NCBI GenBank assembly: GCA_958009085.1
Contig: OY253676.1
Location: forward strand, 248,001 to 312,000
DNA length: 64,000 nucleotides
Origin: Protoeuglena noctilucae
Lineage: Eukaryota; Chlorophyta; Pedinophyceae; Marsupiomonadales; Marsupiomonadaceae
Direction: 5' to 3'
This document shows, one piece after another, positions 37,142 to 48,725 of the stretch (the stretch's first letter is position 1; every line of letters begins with the position of its first letter). A program made the translations under genes and the position numbers. The notes below the pieces were generated by a model. That model had not been told where the DNA came from. It saw only the letters and a list, made by a program, of their open reading frames with translations, and searched no databases.

Positions 37142-38840
37142 TTGCTGCCACACGTCCTTCGCGCTGCGCAAGGCCGGGTTCGAGACGATCATGATGAACA
37201 GCAACCCCGAGACGGTGTCGACGGATTACGACACGTCGGACCGGCTGTACTTCGAGCCCCTCACGGTCGAGGACGTGCTCAACGTCATTGAGCTGGAGCG
37301 GCCCAACGGCGTCATCGTGCAGTTCGGGGGCCAGACGCCGCTGAAGCTCGCCACGCCCATCCAGGCCTACCTGGACAGCAACCCCATCAAGACGGCCGAC
37401 GGCACCGACATCGTCCGCATCTGGGGCACACAGCCCGACGCCATTGATGAGGCCGAGGACCGCAACCGGTGGTACGCCCTCCTCAAGAAGCTCGACATCC
37501 GCCAGCCGGCCGGCGCCATCTGCGCGACCGAGGTGGGCGGCTGTGCGTTGCTGCGCCGCACCGCCCTGTGCCTCGCCACCTGTGCCCGGCTGCCCAGCTC
37601 CACCCAGCCCTGCCCCGCCTGCGCCACCCTTTGCACCGTGTAACCCATTCGCTTCTGTCCGCCCCATTCGCAGCGCGAGGCGGAGTGCGCCGCGGCGGAG
37701 CTGGGCTACCCCGTGATGGTGCGGCCGTCGTACGTGCTGGGTGGCCGGGCCATGGAGGTGGTGTACTCCGAGGCCGACCTGGCGCAGTACGTGCGCACGG
37801 CTGCCAAGGTGGAGCCCGGGAAGCCCATCCTGGTGGACAAGTACCTGGCGGGGGCGACAGAGCTGGACGTGGACGCATTGGCAGACAAGGACGGCAACGT
37901 GACCATCTGCGGCATCATGGAGCACATCGAGATGGCGGGCGTGCACTCCGGGGACTCGGCGTGCTCGATCCCCACGCAGACGCTGTCGCCCCACGTGCTG
38001 GCGACGGTGCGCGACTGGACGACGCGCCTCGCCAAGGCGCTGCGCGTGGTGGGCCTCATCAACATCCAGTACGCCGTCGTCGATGACGTCGTCTACATCA
38101 TCGAGGCCAACCCGCGCGCCTCGCGCACCGTGCCGTTCGTGGCTAAGGCCACGGGCCACCCCATCGCCAAGTACGCCTCGCTGCTCATGGCCGGTCGCAC
38201 CCTGCCGGAGCTGGGCTTCACGGAGGAGCCCGTCCCCGACTACGTGTCGGTGAAGGAGGTGGTGCTGCCCTTCGAGAAGTTCCTGGGGTGCGACGTCATC
38301 CTGGGGCCGGAGATGCGGTCCACGGGGGAGGTGATGGGCATCGACGAGGACTTCGCCACGGCCTACCTCAAGGCGCAGCTGGCGGCCGGGCAGCAGCTGC
38401 CCAAGAAGGGCACGGTGTTCGTGTCAATGAACGACCGGGACAAAAAGGCGGTCGTGCCCGTGGTGCAGGAGCTGCTGGGGTTAGGGTACCGGGTGGTGGC
38501 GACGTCGGGGACGGCCGCGGCGCTCGAGGGCGCGGGTATCCGGGGGGTGGACACGGTGCTGAAGGTGCACGAGGGGCGGCCCAACGTGGCCGACATGATG
38601 CAGAACCGGGACATCCAGATGATGATTCTGACGGCCACGTCGAACGACCCCAACGACCGCCGCGATGGCAAGGCCCTGAGGCGGCTGGCTGTGGCCATGA
38701 AGGTGCCCCTGGTGACCACCGTCGCCGGCGCCGTTGCCACCGTCGGCGCCCTCCACGCCCTCCACGCTGGGGAGCTCCGCACCCAGACCCTCCAGGAGTA
38801 CTTTGCCCAGGACCCCAAGAGCGCTGCTGCCCTCGTGTAA
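33159..38840 (+). CDS. carB: Carbamoyl-phosphate synthase large chain, plastid precursor
   Basis: Makes carbamoyl phosphate from bicarbonate, ATP and ammonia passed from the small chain, for arginine and pyrimidine synthesis. The model is 1183 residues in 13 exons: 33159-33392, 33693-33820, 33911-34008, 34151-34419, 34559-34714, 34947-35078, 35274-35457, 35626-35885, 36099-36225, 36391-36478, 36675-36939, 37089-37532, 37674-38840. The first 78 residues are Arg/Ser/Pro-rich, consistent with a transit peptide; this start is the least certain point. The two ATP-grasp halves are marked by [21 protein letters not shown] and [19 protein letters not shown]. The C-terminal MGS-like allosteric domain has [16 protein letters not shown]. 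It ends there, so it is a free large chain, not the animal CAD fusion. All 12 introns are GT-AG. Confidence 0.94.
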
Positions 38841-39117
38841 TGGCCCGGGGCGCAGGGGCGGGGCTCCCATTTCCCACCAGCCCACATGAGCGCGCCTATT
38901 GCTCCTGGCTTTGTCTGGCCCGCGGCAAGCGCTGCACTAGTACGTTGCTGAGCCATCGAGGTCACCTTTGTGGAACCAATCTTTCAAGTGACTCTGCGTC
39001 TCGCTCGCTACCCATATCCGTGATCGGGGCACACCCGGCGCGACAGAGAAACTCCGAGGCGTGGGAGCCTCCAGGTGCCTGCGCGATGTTCCATGGTGCT
39101 CCGTGCTAGTACGGAGT

Positions 39118-41229
39118 CGCATCGCGCCCTTTGTCAGCATGCCTAGTCGTCCTCGTCCAGGTCCTTCTTGTTCTGCATCGACCACTCCTCCAGCTTCTTC
39201 CGCACGCCCTCCTCGTCCCCGCCCTCCCCCGCAAAGGCGTGCGGGTTGAGCTGCGAGCGGTGCCACACAAGGCGCACGTGAGATTCCCGCCTGCCCGCCC
39301 CCAGCCCCGCCCCCATCCCCGACAGCCAGGTCTCCTCTCCCCCCTCCCACTCCCGCGCTCGCCTGCGACGCCCGCTTCTCCACTTGCTCGCGGAAGTTGG
39401 CCACCGTCCCGTGCAGCTCGTTCTTCTCCACCGACGCGTCCTTGAACCACTCGTGCTTGAGCGCCTCCTCGGCGCTCAGGCGCTTGTCCGGGTCCGTCGT
39501 CAGCAGCTTGCGGATCAGGTCCTTGGCCGTCTCTGCGTTGCGCGCACAGGGCCACAGCGTCATCCAGCGCCCCGCCGGCCCGACTTGCCAGCACAACCCC
39601 TCCACCGTGCAGCAGCCGCGCCCCGCTTTGCGCCACGCACCCGACACCTTGCTCCACACCGGGTCGTCGAACGAGTACTGGCCGCGGCGGATCTTCATGA
39701 ACAGCCGAGGCTCGTGCTCGTCGTAGAAGGGCGGGTAGCCCCCGAGCAGGATGAAGAGGATCACGCCCGCCGACCACAGGTCCACCGTGAACGTGTACTT
39801 GTTGCCGGGGATGCCCAGGATGACCTCGGGGGCCACGTACTGGGGCGTGCCGCAGATGGTCTCCATCGTCGACTCCGCCGCCCGCTTGGCCAGCCCGAAG
39901 TCTGCGATCTTGACGGTCGCGATGTCCTCCTTGCGGTCCAGCAGCAGGTTCTCCAGCTTCAGGTCCCTGTGCGCGATCTTCTTGGTGTGCAGGTACGACA
40001 GGCCCTCCAGGAGCTTGTGGAAGCACAGGCGCGCGTCCGCCTCGCTGTAGTGGCCCTTCTCCAGCACCGCGTCCAGGAGCTCCCCGCCCGTCAGGAGCTC
40101 AGTGATCAGGTACACCTGCGCGGTCGCCAAAGCGGTGGCGGCGTGAGCGACCAGCTGTTCGACATGCATGGCTGCACGGGGCAGTCCGCAGCCTGCAGGC
40201 TGCGCGGCAGCACCTTGTTGTTCTCCTCGAAGTACTCCTTCAGGAACATCACGTTGGGGTGGTCGCACCGGGCCAGAATGTCAATCTCCTTCAGGATGTC
40301 CTCGCGCGAGCTGCAAGCATGTGGGCCGGCGGGCATGGAACGTACGTGCACGCCCCCAGGTTTTTGAGACTCAGCCACGCGACTGGAGAGGACGCAAGTC
40401 GGCGAGCGCGCGACGGCCACGCTGATGGGTCCGGGGACGGGACTGCCACGCACCTGATGGACGGGTCGGGCAGTGACATGATCTTGCACGCATACTGCTT
40501 GCCCGTGGAGCGCTCCACCGCGAGCTTCACGACGGAGAACCCTCCCGTCCCGAGCGTCTTGCCCAGCTTGTAGACATCACGCACCTGCGCGCAGGCCAGC
40601 ACACCATCTCTGGTGCTCCTCCCGCCAGCCGCGCCGCCACTCCGCGCCGTAGCACGCCGCCCGCCTCGTCACCTTCACGTCCGTGCGGAACTTGCCGTGC
40701 TCGTCCCCCATGGTGTCCGCGTCACGCAGTCCTAGATCTGCACAGACCAGGTGGGCAATGCTTCAGGCCGCCCGCGCGGCACCCGCGACGCCCCCCCGCT
40801 TGCGCGATGGACTGCTGCCATGCTAAGTTCGCCGCCATTCTTTGCGGAAGCCACGAAGACCGAGGCCCGACGCGGAGGGGGCGCCCGCCTCCCTGCGCAT
40901 CTCACCGCCACGCCTGGGCGTCGGAACGGATTCCTAGCGTCAGCGTCCCCTGGCCGCACTCCTGCGCGCAAACTGGAGGTGTCTTCAGTCTCCGGATCCC
41001 TCCACCCTGCTCGGAATGCGCGAATCGCAACAGCTGGCAGGCGCGCCAAGCGCGGCCATGACGCCCCGCGATCTGGGGCTCGCCACGGACCCCGCGTGTC
41101 CCCGCGCGTTCCGAAGCCGACATAAGGTCGACCGGCGCCGCGCGGAGCCTGGAACGGCCCGGGCCCGCGGCTGGCGAGGGAGAAACGGTCGGGCTGGCCC
41201 GTGGGCCCGGCGCGGCGGCCAGCGGGGGC
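39118..41229 (-). repeat. Left arm of 2.1 kb inverted duplication
   Basis: This 2112 bp arm is the reverse complement of 42069-44207. The axis satisfies x + y = 83298 on the gap side of a 27 bp length difference and 83325 beyond it. The arm covers kinase copy A, its upstream 518 bp and 25 bp after its stop codon. Outside both ends the sequences differ completely. Besides the 27 bp difference I found only two base changes. Confidence 0.93.
39143..40711 (-). CDS. CaMK-family serine/threonine kinase, copy A
   Basis: Near-identical to copy B at 42587-44182, in inverted orientation, with six exons at mirrored positions. It encodes 339 residues. Relative to copy B it lacks nine residues (TKGKKANDP) after ACKIMSLPDP, in the loop following the beta-3 lysine, and has Thr in place of Ser in ERSTGKQ and Val in place of Met in HGTVANF. 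Catalytic features are complete: GTGGFSVVK, AHRDLKLENLL, ADFGLAK, GTPQYVAPE. No EF hands are present, so it is not a CDPK. Whether both copies exist in one genome is uncertain because an assembly gap lies between them. Convergent with carB (302 bp between stops). Confidence 0.85.
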
Positions 41230-41585
41230 CAGACCACGTGCCATTGGATGGAAAATGTGACAAAAAGAACTCCAACCAGGCTGTGCCACCTATTGAGCGT
41301 GGCAAAGTCGCCCAACTCATTCGCATGCCCTTCCCCGCGTACAGGCGGACGCTGGGAGGCACACGACGGCAAGAGTGCCTTCACAAGGCATCGGCAAAGA
41401 CGGTCGTAAGGACCAGGGACTTTGGCACCTGCGCACCTGGATGCTGCTCCAATCCCGGCGCTGATTGGGGCCGCTTCAGATCCACGGCGCTATCCGTGAA
41501 CAGGATCTGATCGCCGGCGGGCCAGGGCGGCCGTGATCGCAAACGTCAAAGGGTAAATGTACTCGAGTCAGGTCAAAAGGGCATT

Positions 41586-41785
41586 NNNNNNNNNNNNNNN
41601 NNNNNNNNNNNNNNNNNNNNNNNNNNNNNNNNNNNNNNNNNNNNNNNNNNNNNNNNNNNNNNNNNNNNNNNNNNNNNNNNNNNNNNNNNNNNNNNNNNNN
41701 NNNNNNNNNNNNNNNNNNNNNNNNNNNNNNNNNNNNNNNNNNNNNNNNNNNNNNNNNNNNNNNNNNNNNNNNNNNNNNNNNNNNN
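41586..41785. other. Assembly gap of exactly 200 N
   Basis: An unbroken run of 200 N lies in the spacer between the two inverted arms. A round number suggests a placeholder rather than a measured distance. Confidence 0.99.
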
Positions 41786-41953
41786 GCTACAGGTGACTCA
41801 GCTACCGGCCCAGGGGCCTTGCGCACGGCATGAGGGTCGCTACAGCACTTTCGCATGAATCTCTCTTATGCTGGTGGCGCCGTCCTTGGATCTTTTGGCG
41901 AGAGAAGAAGCGCCATGCCAGGCCATGCGGGGACGGCACCTGGACCCCACCCG

Positions 41954-42081
41954 GCAGCTCCGGGTCTGTCCAGAGAGTTTTTGGAGTTGCACTTGGGCGC
42001 CTTAGCCCCCGCTGGCCGCAGCTCCGGGTCTGTCCAGAGAGTTTTTGGAGTTGCACTTGGGCGCCTTAGCCCCCGCTGGCC
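41954..42081. repeat. 64 bp tandem duplication (two copies)
   Basis: The unit beginning GCAGCTCCGGGTCTGTCC and ending GCTGGCC occurs at 41954-42017 and again at 42018-42081 with no difference that I can see. The second copy overlaps the start of the right inverted arm at 42069. It is in the spacer, on the gap side, and is absent beside the left arm. Confidence 0.93.
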
Positions 42082-44207
42082 GCCGCGCCGGGCCCACGGG
42101 CCAGCCCGACCGTTTCTCCCTCGCCAGCCGCGGGCCCGGGCCGTTCCAGGCTCCGCGCGGCGCCGGTCGACCTTATGTCGGCTTCGGAACGCGCGGGGAC
42201 ACGCGGGGTCCGTGGCGAGCCCCAGATCGCGGGGCGTCATGGCCGCGCTTGGCGCGCCTGCCAGCTGTTGCGATTCGCGCATTCCGAGCAGGGTGGAGGG
42301 ATCCGGAGACTGAAGACACCTCCAGTTTGCGCGCAGGAGTGCGGCCAGGGGACGCTGACGCTAGGAATCCGTTCCGACGCCCAGGCGTGGCGGTGAGATG
42401 CGCAGGGAGGCGGGCGCCCCCTCCGCGTCGGGCCTCGGTCTTCGTGGCTTCCGCAAAGAATGGCGGCGAACTTAGCATGGCAGCAGTCCATCGCGCAAGC
42501 GGGGGGGCGTCGCGGGTGCCGCGCGGGCGGCCTGAAGCATTGCCCACCTGGTCTGTGCAGATCTAGGACTGCGTGACGCGGACACCATGGGGGACGAGCA
42601 CGGCAAGTTCCGCACGGACGTGAAGGTGACGAGGCGGGCGGCGTGCTACGGCGCGGAGTGGCGGCGCGGCTGGCGGGAGGAGCACCAGAGATGGTGTGCT
42701 GGCCTGCGCGCAGGTGCGTGATGTCTACAAGCTGGGCAAGACGCTCGGGACGGGAGGGTTCTCCGTCGTGAAGCTCGCGGTGGAGCGCTCCTCGGGCAAG
42801 CAGTATGCGTGCAAGATCATGTCACTGCCCGACCCGACCAAGGGGAAGAAGGCTAACGACCCGTCCATCAGGTGCGTGGCAGTCCCGTCCCCGGACCCAT
42901 CAGCGTGGCCGTCGCGCGCTCGCCGACTTGCGTCCTCTCCAGTCGCGTGGCTGAGTCTCAAAAACCTGGGGGCGTGCACGTACGTTCCATGCCCGCCGGC
43001 CCACATGCTTGCAGCTCGCGCGAGGACATCCTGAAGGAGATTGACATTCTGGCCCGGTGCGACCACCCCAACGTGATGTTCCTGAAGGAGTACTTCGAGG
43101 AGAACAACAAGGTGCTGCCGCGCAGCCTGCAGGCTGCGGACTGCCCCGTGCAGCCATGCATGTCGAACAGCTGGTCGCTCACGCCGCCACCGCTTTGGCG
43201 ACCGCGCAGGTGTACCTGATCACTGAGCTCCTGACGGGCGGGGAGCTCCTGGACGCGGTGCTGGAGAAGGGCCACTACAGCGAGGCGGACGCGCGCCTGT
43301 GCTTCCACAAGCTCCTGGAGGGCCTGTCGTACCTGCACACCAAGAAGATCGCGCACAGGGACCTGAAGCTGGAGAACCTGCTGCTGGACCGCAAGGAGGA
43401 CATCGCGACCGTCAAGATCGCAGACTTCGGGCTGGCCAAGCGGGCGGCGGAGTCGACGATGGAGACCATCTGCGGCACGCCCCAGTACGTGGCCCCCGAG
43501 GTCATCCTGGGCATCCCCGGCAACAAGTACACGTTCACGGTGGACCTGTGGTCGGCGGGCGTGATCCTCTTCATCCTGCTCGGGGGCTACCCGCCCTTCT
43601 ACGACGAGCACGAGCCTCGGCTGTTCATGAAGATCCGCCGCGGCCAGTACTCGTTCGACGACCCGGTGTGGAGCAAGGTGTCGGGTGCGTGGCGCAAAGC
43701 GGGGCGCGGCTGCTGCACGGTGGAGGGGTTGTGCTGGCAAGTCGGGCCGGCGGGGCGCTGGATGACGCTGTGGCCCTGTGCGCGCAACGCAGAGACGGCC
43801 AAGGACCTGATCCGCAAGCTGCTGACGACGGACCCGGACAAGCGCCTGAGCGCCGAGGAGGCGCTCAAGCACGAGTGGTTCAAGGACGCGTCGGTGGAGA
43901 AGAACGAGCTGCACGGGACGATGGCCAACTTCCGCGAGCAAGTGGAGAAGCGGGCGTCGCAGGCGAGCGCGGGAGTGGGAGGGGGGAGAGGAGACCTGGC
44001 TGTCGGGGATGGGGGCGGGGCTGGGGGCGGGCAGGCGGGAATCTCACGTGCGCCTTGTGTGGCACCGCTCGCAGCTCAACCCGCACGCCTTTGCGGGGGA
44101 GGGCGGGGACGAGGAGGGCGTGCGGAAGAAGCTGGAGGAGTGGTCGATGCAGAACAAGAAGGACCTGGACGAGGACGACTAGGCATGCTGACAAAGGGCG
44201 CGATGCG
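42069..44207 (+). repeat. Right arm of 2.1 kb inverted duplication
   Basis: This 2139 bp arm is the reverse complement of 39118-41229 and carries kinase copy B with the same upstream region. It is 27 bp longer because of one insertion or deletion at about 42834-42866. The distal end lies 25 bp after the stop codon, at CGATGCG, where the flanks diverge sharply. Confidence 0.93.
42587..44182 (+). CDS. CaMK-family serine/threonine kinase, copy B
   Basis: A 348-residue protein kinase of the calcium/calmodulin-dependent (CAMK) group. Exons: 42587-42625, 42714-42871, 43015-43111, 43210-43684, 43793-43962, 44075-44182, exactly in frame. Seen: glycine loop GTGGFSVVK (25-33), Lys47, HRD at 147-149 in HRDLKLEN, DFG at 170-172, APE at 193-195. 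The C-terminal tail (FREQVEKRASQLNPHAF...KKLEEWSMQNKKDLDEDD) is acidic and could be regulatory. No calmodulin-like EF hands are present. The last intron appears to start with GC (CAG|GCGAGC); a weaker in-frame GT lies 12 nt downstream. Substrate unknown. Convergent with the SEL1L gene (163 bp between stops). Confidence 0.92.
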
Positions 44208-44345
44208 TCGTTATAGGCCAGTCGTTTGAGGTGCAGCGCTAAGGCACAGGAAAGTGTTGTTTGTCCTTTTAAAGCGTCGCCCATCAATCTGTCGGAATGT
44301 CTACCTCACAATGCGGCTTCCAGTCACTAACGGTCAGCTCATGTT

Positions 44346-47300
44346 CTAGGCAGGCCTGCCTTCCTCCTCCCTTGCGACTCTGCCGCTCCCCTCTGCGCCC
44401 CCGGCTACTCCGCCCCTGCCCTCGTCAATGCTCCCGGAATCCCTCTCAGCCTCTGACGCGTGGCCTCGCCCCTCTGCACCTCCGTTGGCCCTCAGCACGT
44501 CCCCGTTCCCATCAACCGCGTGGCCGCCCTCATCGCGAGGCCCCGCCAATTGCACGCCATTCTCTCCAGGGACGTGATGATCGTCGTCGCGCGCCACCAT
44601 GCGCCGCAGCACCCGCTCCACTGCCCTATGAAGCACGCCTCGCGCCACGTTGGCTTGCCGCACACCCCGCGCCAGCATCACCGCCAACACCACTGTCAGG
44701 AGCGCCAGCAGCGTCAGGACCAAGTCCTGAGTCGAGGCATCCCTGCGTGCATCGCCGGGCGCGAGGGATGTCATCCCTGGATGGCTTCATACACCGACGA
44801 CGACAGCCGCCGCCCTTCGGCCTCCCCGACCCACCTGAGCCCCCCCAGGCCCCCCTGAGCCAGGGCAAGCCCCACGCGCCCGATCGCGCGCACGACCTCC
44901 AGCGCCACCCTCACACGGGCTTCTAGACGACCCGGGAGCTCCCGCAATCCACGAGCTATTAGGGCCCCCGCCTCCATCAGCGCCCCGGGGAGCGACAGAG
45001 GAACGTGCACCACCCCCCCGCCCTCTCCCTGCCACCACCCGGCCTCCTCCACTGCCTCCGACACGTCCCACACGCCCTCCACCGGCGAGCGGCTCGAGCC
45101 GACGAGAAGAGCGCTAACCAGCCTCCCGTGCAGGCTTGCCAGAGGTGCGCCCAGGAGGCTCTTGGGCCCCCCAGCGGCGACGGAGGCCCTCGCCACGGCA
45201 ATGGCAGCCGACGCGATGCCCACCGCCAGCCACGACCCACCACGCAACGCCAGCGCCCTCGAAAGTCGCTCCTCTGCTCGGTGCAGGTCCAGCGGCAGGC
45301 CCAGCCCCGACAGGTGGGCCACTGCCAAATTGTACTCCGCCTCTGCGTTGCCCAGTTGCGCCACAGCGTGCCTGCGGACGACGGGACATGGGACAGCCTT
45401 AGCACGGCCCTGCTCGTGGCAACCCGCACCGCCCGTCACCCAGCCACCTGGCCGCGCCCTCACCACAGCCGGACTGCCTGTTCGGGCGAGCCGCCCCCTG
45501 GCGCCCGCCCGGAGAAGTGAAGCTGTGCCAGGTCCAGTGCGGCACCACCCTGCCCCGCTTCCGCAGCCAGGTGCAGCAGTGCGCCCCGCACCGCGTCCAC
45601 GCGTTCGCGCCCACCCCCGAGCACGGCCTCCGCCTGCGCGGGCTTCTCTCTCATGATCCACGCTGCGTTGACTGCAGCCGTCCCATAGCCCAGGTCGGCC
45701 CCCCGCAAGAAGAGCACGAGGGCCGCCCTGGGGTTGCCCTCCAAGTACGCATCCATGCCCCATCGCTGCACCCACGTCCACGGGCCGTTCACCGCCGCCC
45801 CACGCGCCAGCGCCGCACCGCGCCGGCAGTTCCTCGGCACGTGCTCTCCCAGGTAGTAAAGCTCGCCCAACTCCGTCCTGCGAGGGTGCAGGGACACAGG
45901 GTGCAATAAAGCTCCCCAAAGGACCTCGGCGCTCTGCTTCTTCTGACAACCTTTGCCAGGTGTTCTCATTCTTTCCTGTTCGCCGACGGCGCACCCAACC
46001 GAGCCCCAGCAACGCACCTGGCCCCCATCGCCCCCCGGGCCGCTGCCGCCTCGTACCACCGCACGGCCTGGGTCATGTCCTCAGGCCCCATCCAGCCATT
46101 GCGATAGCAGACGGCAAGATTGCCCATCGCTTTCACGTCCCCTGCGGTCACCTCTTCATCCAGCAGATCGCAACACCCACCACCCGGCAACAAACCATAC
46201 GATGCCCCGTGCCCAGTGAAATCACCTCTTTCGGCGCCGACTTGGAAGTATTCGCACGCAAGCGTCCTATTGGCCGGCTGGTCGGGGAAACCCTCGGTCC
46301 AAAGGTACCCCAGGTGGGCGGGGGCAGCCGGGTGGCCCCTGGCTATCGCAGCCTCCAGGAGATTGCGGGCGCGGACGGTGTCCTGCGGCACGCCCAGCCC
46401 TTTCGCGTGCACGGTGCCCAGCAAGTACTGCGCCTGCGCGTGGCCCTGATCTGCCGCAAGGCGCAAGTTCCTGCGCGTCGGCGGAGGCGGCATGATCACG
46501 TCCGCCCCTGCCCAGCATGCGCATGCAAGTGAGCGCGGCTTGTTCCACGCACCGCTCCGCTACTGCGTAGTCCATAGGGAAGCCCTCCAGGCCGAACAGG
46601 TAATGGTAGCCCATGCTGGTGAGGGCGTCCGCGTTGCCCGCCTCCGCGAGCACCTCGGTCAGCCGCGCCCGGTCGTTCTTGACGCCGCGCTCGCCCATGG
46701 TATGCCGCGGCGCAAGGCCAGGCCCGCGGCCCCCCTCCGCGCCCAGCATGTCAAACTCCGCCTCTTGGGGCACCGCCTCCGCCAGTCGGAGCGCTTCCCT
46801 GCCTGCCCCCACAAAGTGCTGCGCCGCCTCGCAGTGCGTCCCGTGGCCTTGCGCAAACCGGGTCCCCAGGGCCAGGGCACTCGGCACGTAGCCACCGTCG
46901 TGGGCCGCCGTGTGCAGGAGCATCGCCGCAGCGCCATCTGGGGACGTGCCCAAGCCAAACTCGTACATCGTCGCCAGCCAACTGCGGGAGGGGAGAAGGG
47001 GCGCGATGCGTGCGCCCTGTCCGCCTAGCAACCATCGGCTGCCAAAGTCGCGACCGCGGAACGTGATCTGGGCTCGACTTGGCAAATGTCCCAGCGCTGC
47101 CGGCTGGGAGCGGCACGCACCTCTGGCACTCGCTAATGCCCTCTGCTGCACACTCGCTCATGAGATCGAAGGCCGCTTTTGGATCTGGGGACGCCCCCAC
47201 ACCAAATAGGGGCTGCAGCGCACGCAACAACCACGCCCTGGACCGGCTGAGAGGCCCCGTCGCTTCACCCGCAGCCATGGCAGCCAGCTCCGAAGCCCGG

Positions 47301-47610
47301 AACTCGCCAGCCGTGACCACGGGGCTCGCCCACTGGCCGGCGTATGCCTCGGCGCTGTTCTCCCCGGCCTGCTCGACCTTCTCGCTGTCCTGCGCGCAGA
47401 AGCCTGGCAATAGCGTTCACAAAGGAAGCGCAGCTTGGATATCAAGCATCGTGCATCGTGCCTCTCGCGGGCCGGACGCCTAGGAGCGCATGTTGGAAGC
47501 GTGAGATCCCTGCGCCGTTTCCCGGCACCCACCTGAGCAGCGCACGAGAGGCATCCTGAGGTCAAGAGGAGCGCGGCGACGGCCGCGGCTCGGACGGCGT
47601 GCCTGCACAT
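44346..47610 (-). CDS. SEL1L/HRD3-like ER-associated degradation subunit
   Basis: A Sel1-repeat membrane protein like SEL1L/HRD3, which holds the HRD1 ubiquitin ligase and receives misfolded substrates in the ER lumen. Exon 1 (47533-47610) is a signal peptide: MCRHAVRAAAVAALLLTSGC. Many Sel1 repeats follow, for example ARNLRLAADQGHAQAQYLLG, AMGNLAVCYRNGWMG and EAEYNLAVAHLSGLGLPLD. The last exon (44346-44742) carries a single membrane helix, LVLTLLALLTVVLAVMLA, and a Gly/Glu-rich tail, which is the expected topology. Intron positions fall inside repeats; the donors I resolved are GT (for example G|GTGCGT before NLRLAADQG). Some middle exon borders were not checked base by base. Confidence 0.85.
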
Positions 47611-48046
47611 CGCCCCACCCCTCCCCTTCTGCCCAGCATAAAGCTCTTGCGCGCCGCGTCTCGCGCGAGCGAGAGCGCCACGTCGGTGGAATCTGATCGA
47701 AACAAGGACAGCACTGCAGCAGCAAATGGCTGCGTTCTGCTTGTGAAGACTTCGTGCTGCCTCTGCTAGGCGTGGCGCAAGGCCCTCTGCTGAACTAGAC
47801 GCTGCAACTGTACCACTCGCCGGTTCACGGAGCGCCGGATAGTCGAAATCCTGCTCTGCCGCGATACCACTCGCCAGCAGAGGTCTGAGGCGGCAGCTGC
47901 GCCGCCAGTGACTTCGCGCTGTGCCAGACCTTCCAGACGAAATTACCAATTCCTTTCAAAGTCTGCCGAGACTCGGCGCAGCGAACGAACACAAACCTGC
48001 AGGGGGGCATGGACACCGAGCAAACCCAGTACAGAGCAAACACCCA
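47611..48046. other. Intergenic region upstream of SEL1L-like gene
   Basis: A 436 bp stretch between the SEL1L-like start and the bS20 stop, both on the minus strand. It should hold the SEL1L-like promoter and the bS20 3' end. I see no further gene or motif. Confidence 0.5.
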
Positions 48047-48725
48047 TCACTGCAAGGCTGCCGCCTCGAGCGCCTTCTTGGCGTGCGTGATGCGGGACTT
48101 CCTCCGCGCCGCCGTGTTCTTGTGGATCACCCCCTTGGACACAGCCTTGTCGATCTCGGAGAAGGCCTCGGAGAGCAGCGTCTCAACCTTGTCGAGCTGC
48201 AGTGGAAGAAGCAGAAGCTGTTCTTTACGCCTGCCGTTGCCCAAGAGGCCGAAGCAAGGAGGTCAACGACGCGAGAATAAGACAAGAGCGGATGGGACGC
48301 ACGCAGCAGATACTGAGGTCAGCCGCTGGGACTCACTGGCTCGCTGGCTGCGCAGGCCGACAGGACCTTCTTCACCCGCGTCGCCACCGCCGACTTGCGC
48401 GCCTGTGCATGCCACACCGGGTACCTCGATCAACATGCAGTCCGCCAGGCTCGCGAGCCCGCTGCCAACCTCGGCCGCGTGGGGCGAGGCCGGGCCACGA
48501 GCATGCTGGTGGTGGGCAGGCTCCACGCCGAAGCCGACTGCCGCGCCACACGCCGCGGTGCATGGAACGCAAGCCTCTCACCCGGTTGTACAGCCGTGCC
48601 GCCTCGCTGACCCGCTGGCGCTTGAGCACGGAGAGCTTCCTCGTGACCTTCCCCGCCGCCATCACCACCACAGACGTGCGCCCGACGCTCGGCGCGCACG
48701 ACGGCCCTGCAACGACGAGGCTCAT
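48047..48725 (-). CDS. rpsT: Plastid ribosomal protein bS20
   Basis: Small-subunit ribosomal protein bS20 of bacterial type, which binds 16S rRNA; here nuclear-encoded with introns, so for plastid (less likely mitochondrial) ribosomes. The model is 119 residues in three exons: 48582-48725, 48337-48402, 48047-48196. Conserved blocks: SVLKRQRVSEAARLYNR, ARKSAVATRVKKVL and DKAVSKGVIHKNTAARRKSR, ending ITHAKKALEAA. The first 20 or so residues (MSLVVAGPSCAPSVGRTSVV) could be a short transit peptide; a longer one in a missed upstream exon is possible. Divergent from the DUF2854 gene. Confidence 0.9.

Noticed and set aside
37059-38159. Long minus-strand open frame opposite the carB C-terminal half
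   Set aside because: Antisense to clearly conserved ATP-grasp coding sequence; no start context or domain.
41476-41856. Open frames crossing the run of N
   Set aside because: They exist only because N cannot encode a stop; no real coding evidence.
48047-48725. Bacterial contamination suggested by bS20
   Set aside because: The gene has two introns with proper GT...AG borders and sits between eukaryotic genes, so it is a nuclear gene for an organellar ribosome.
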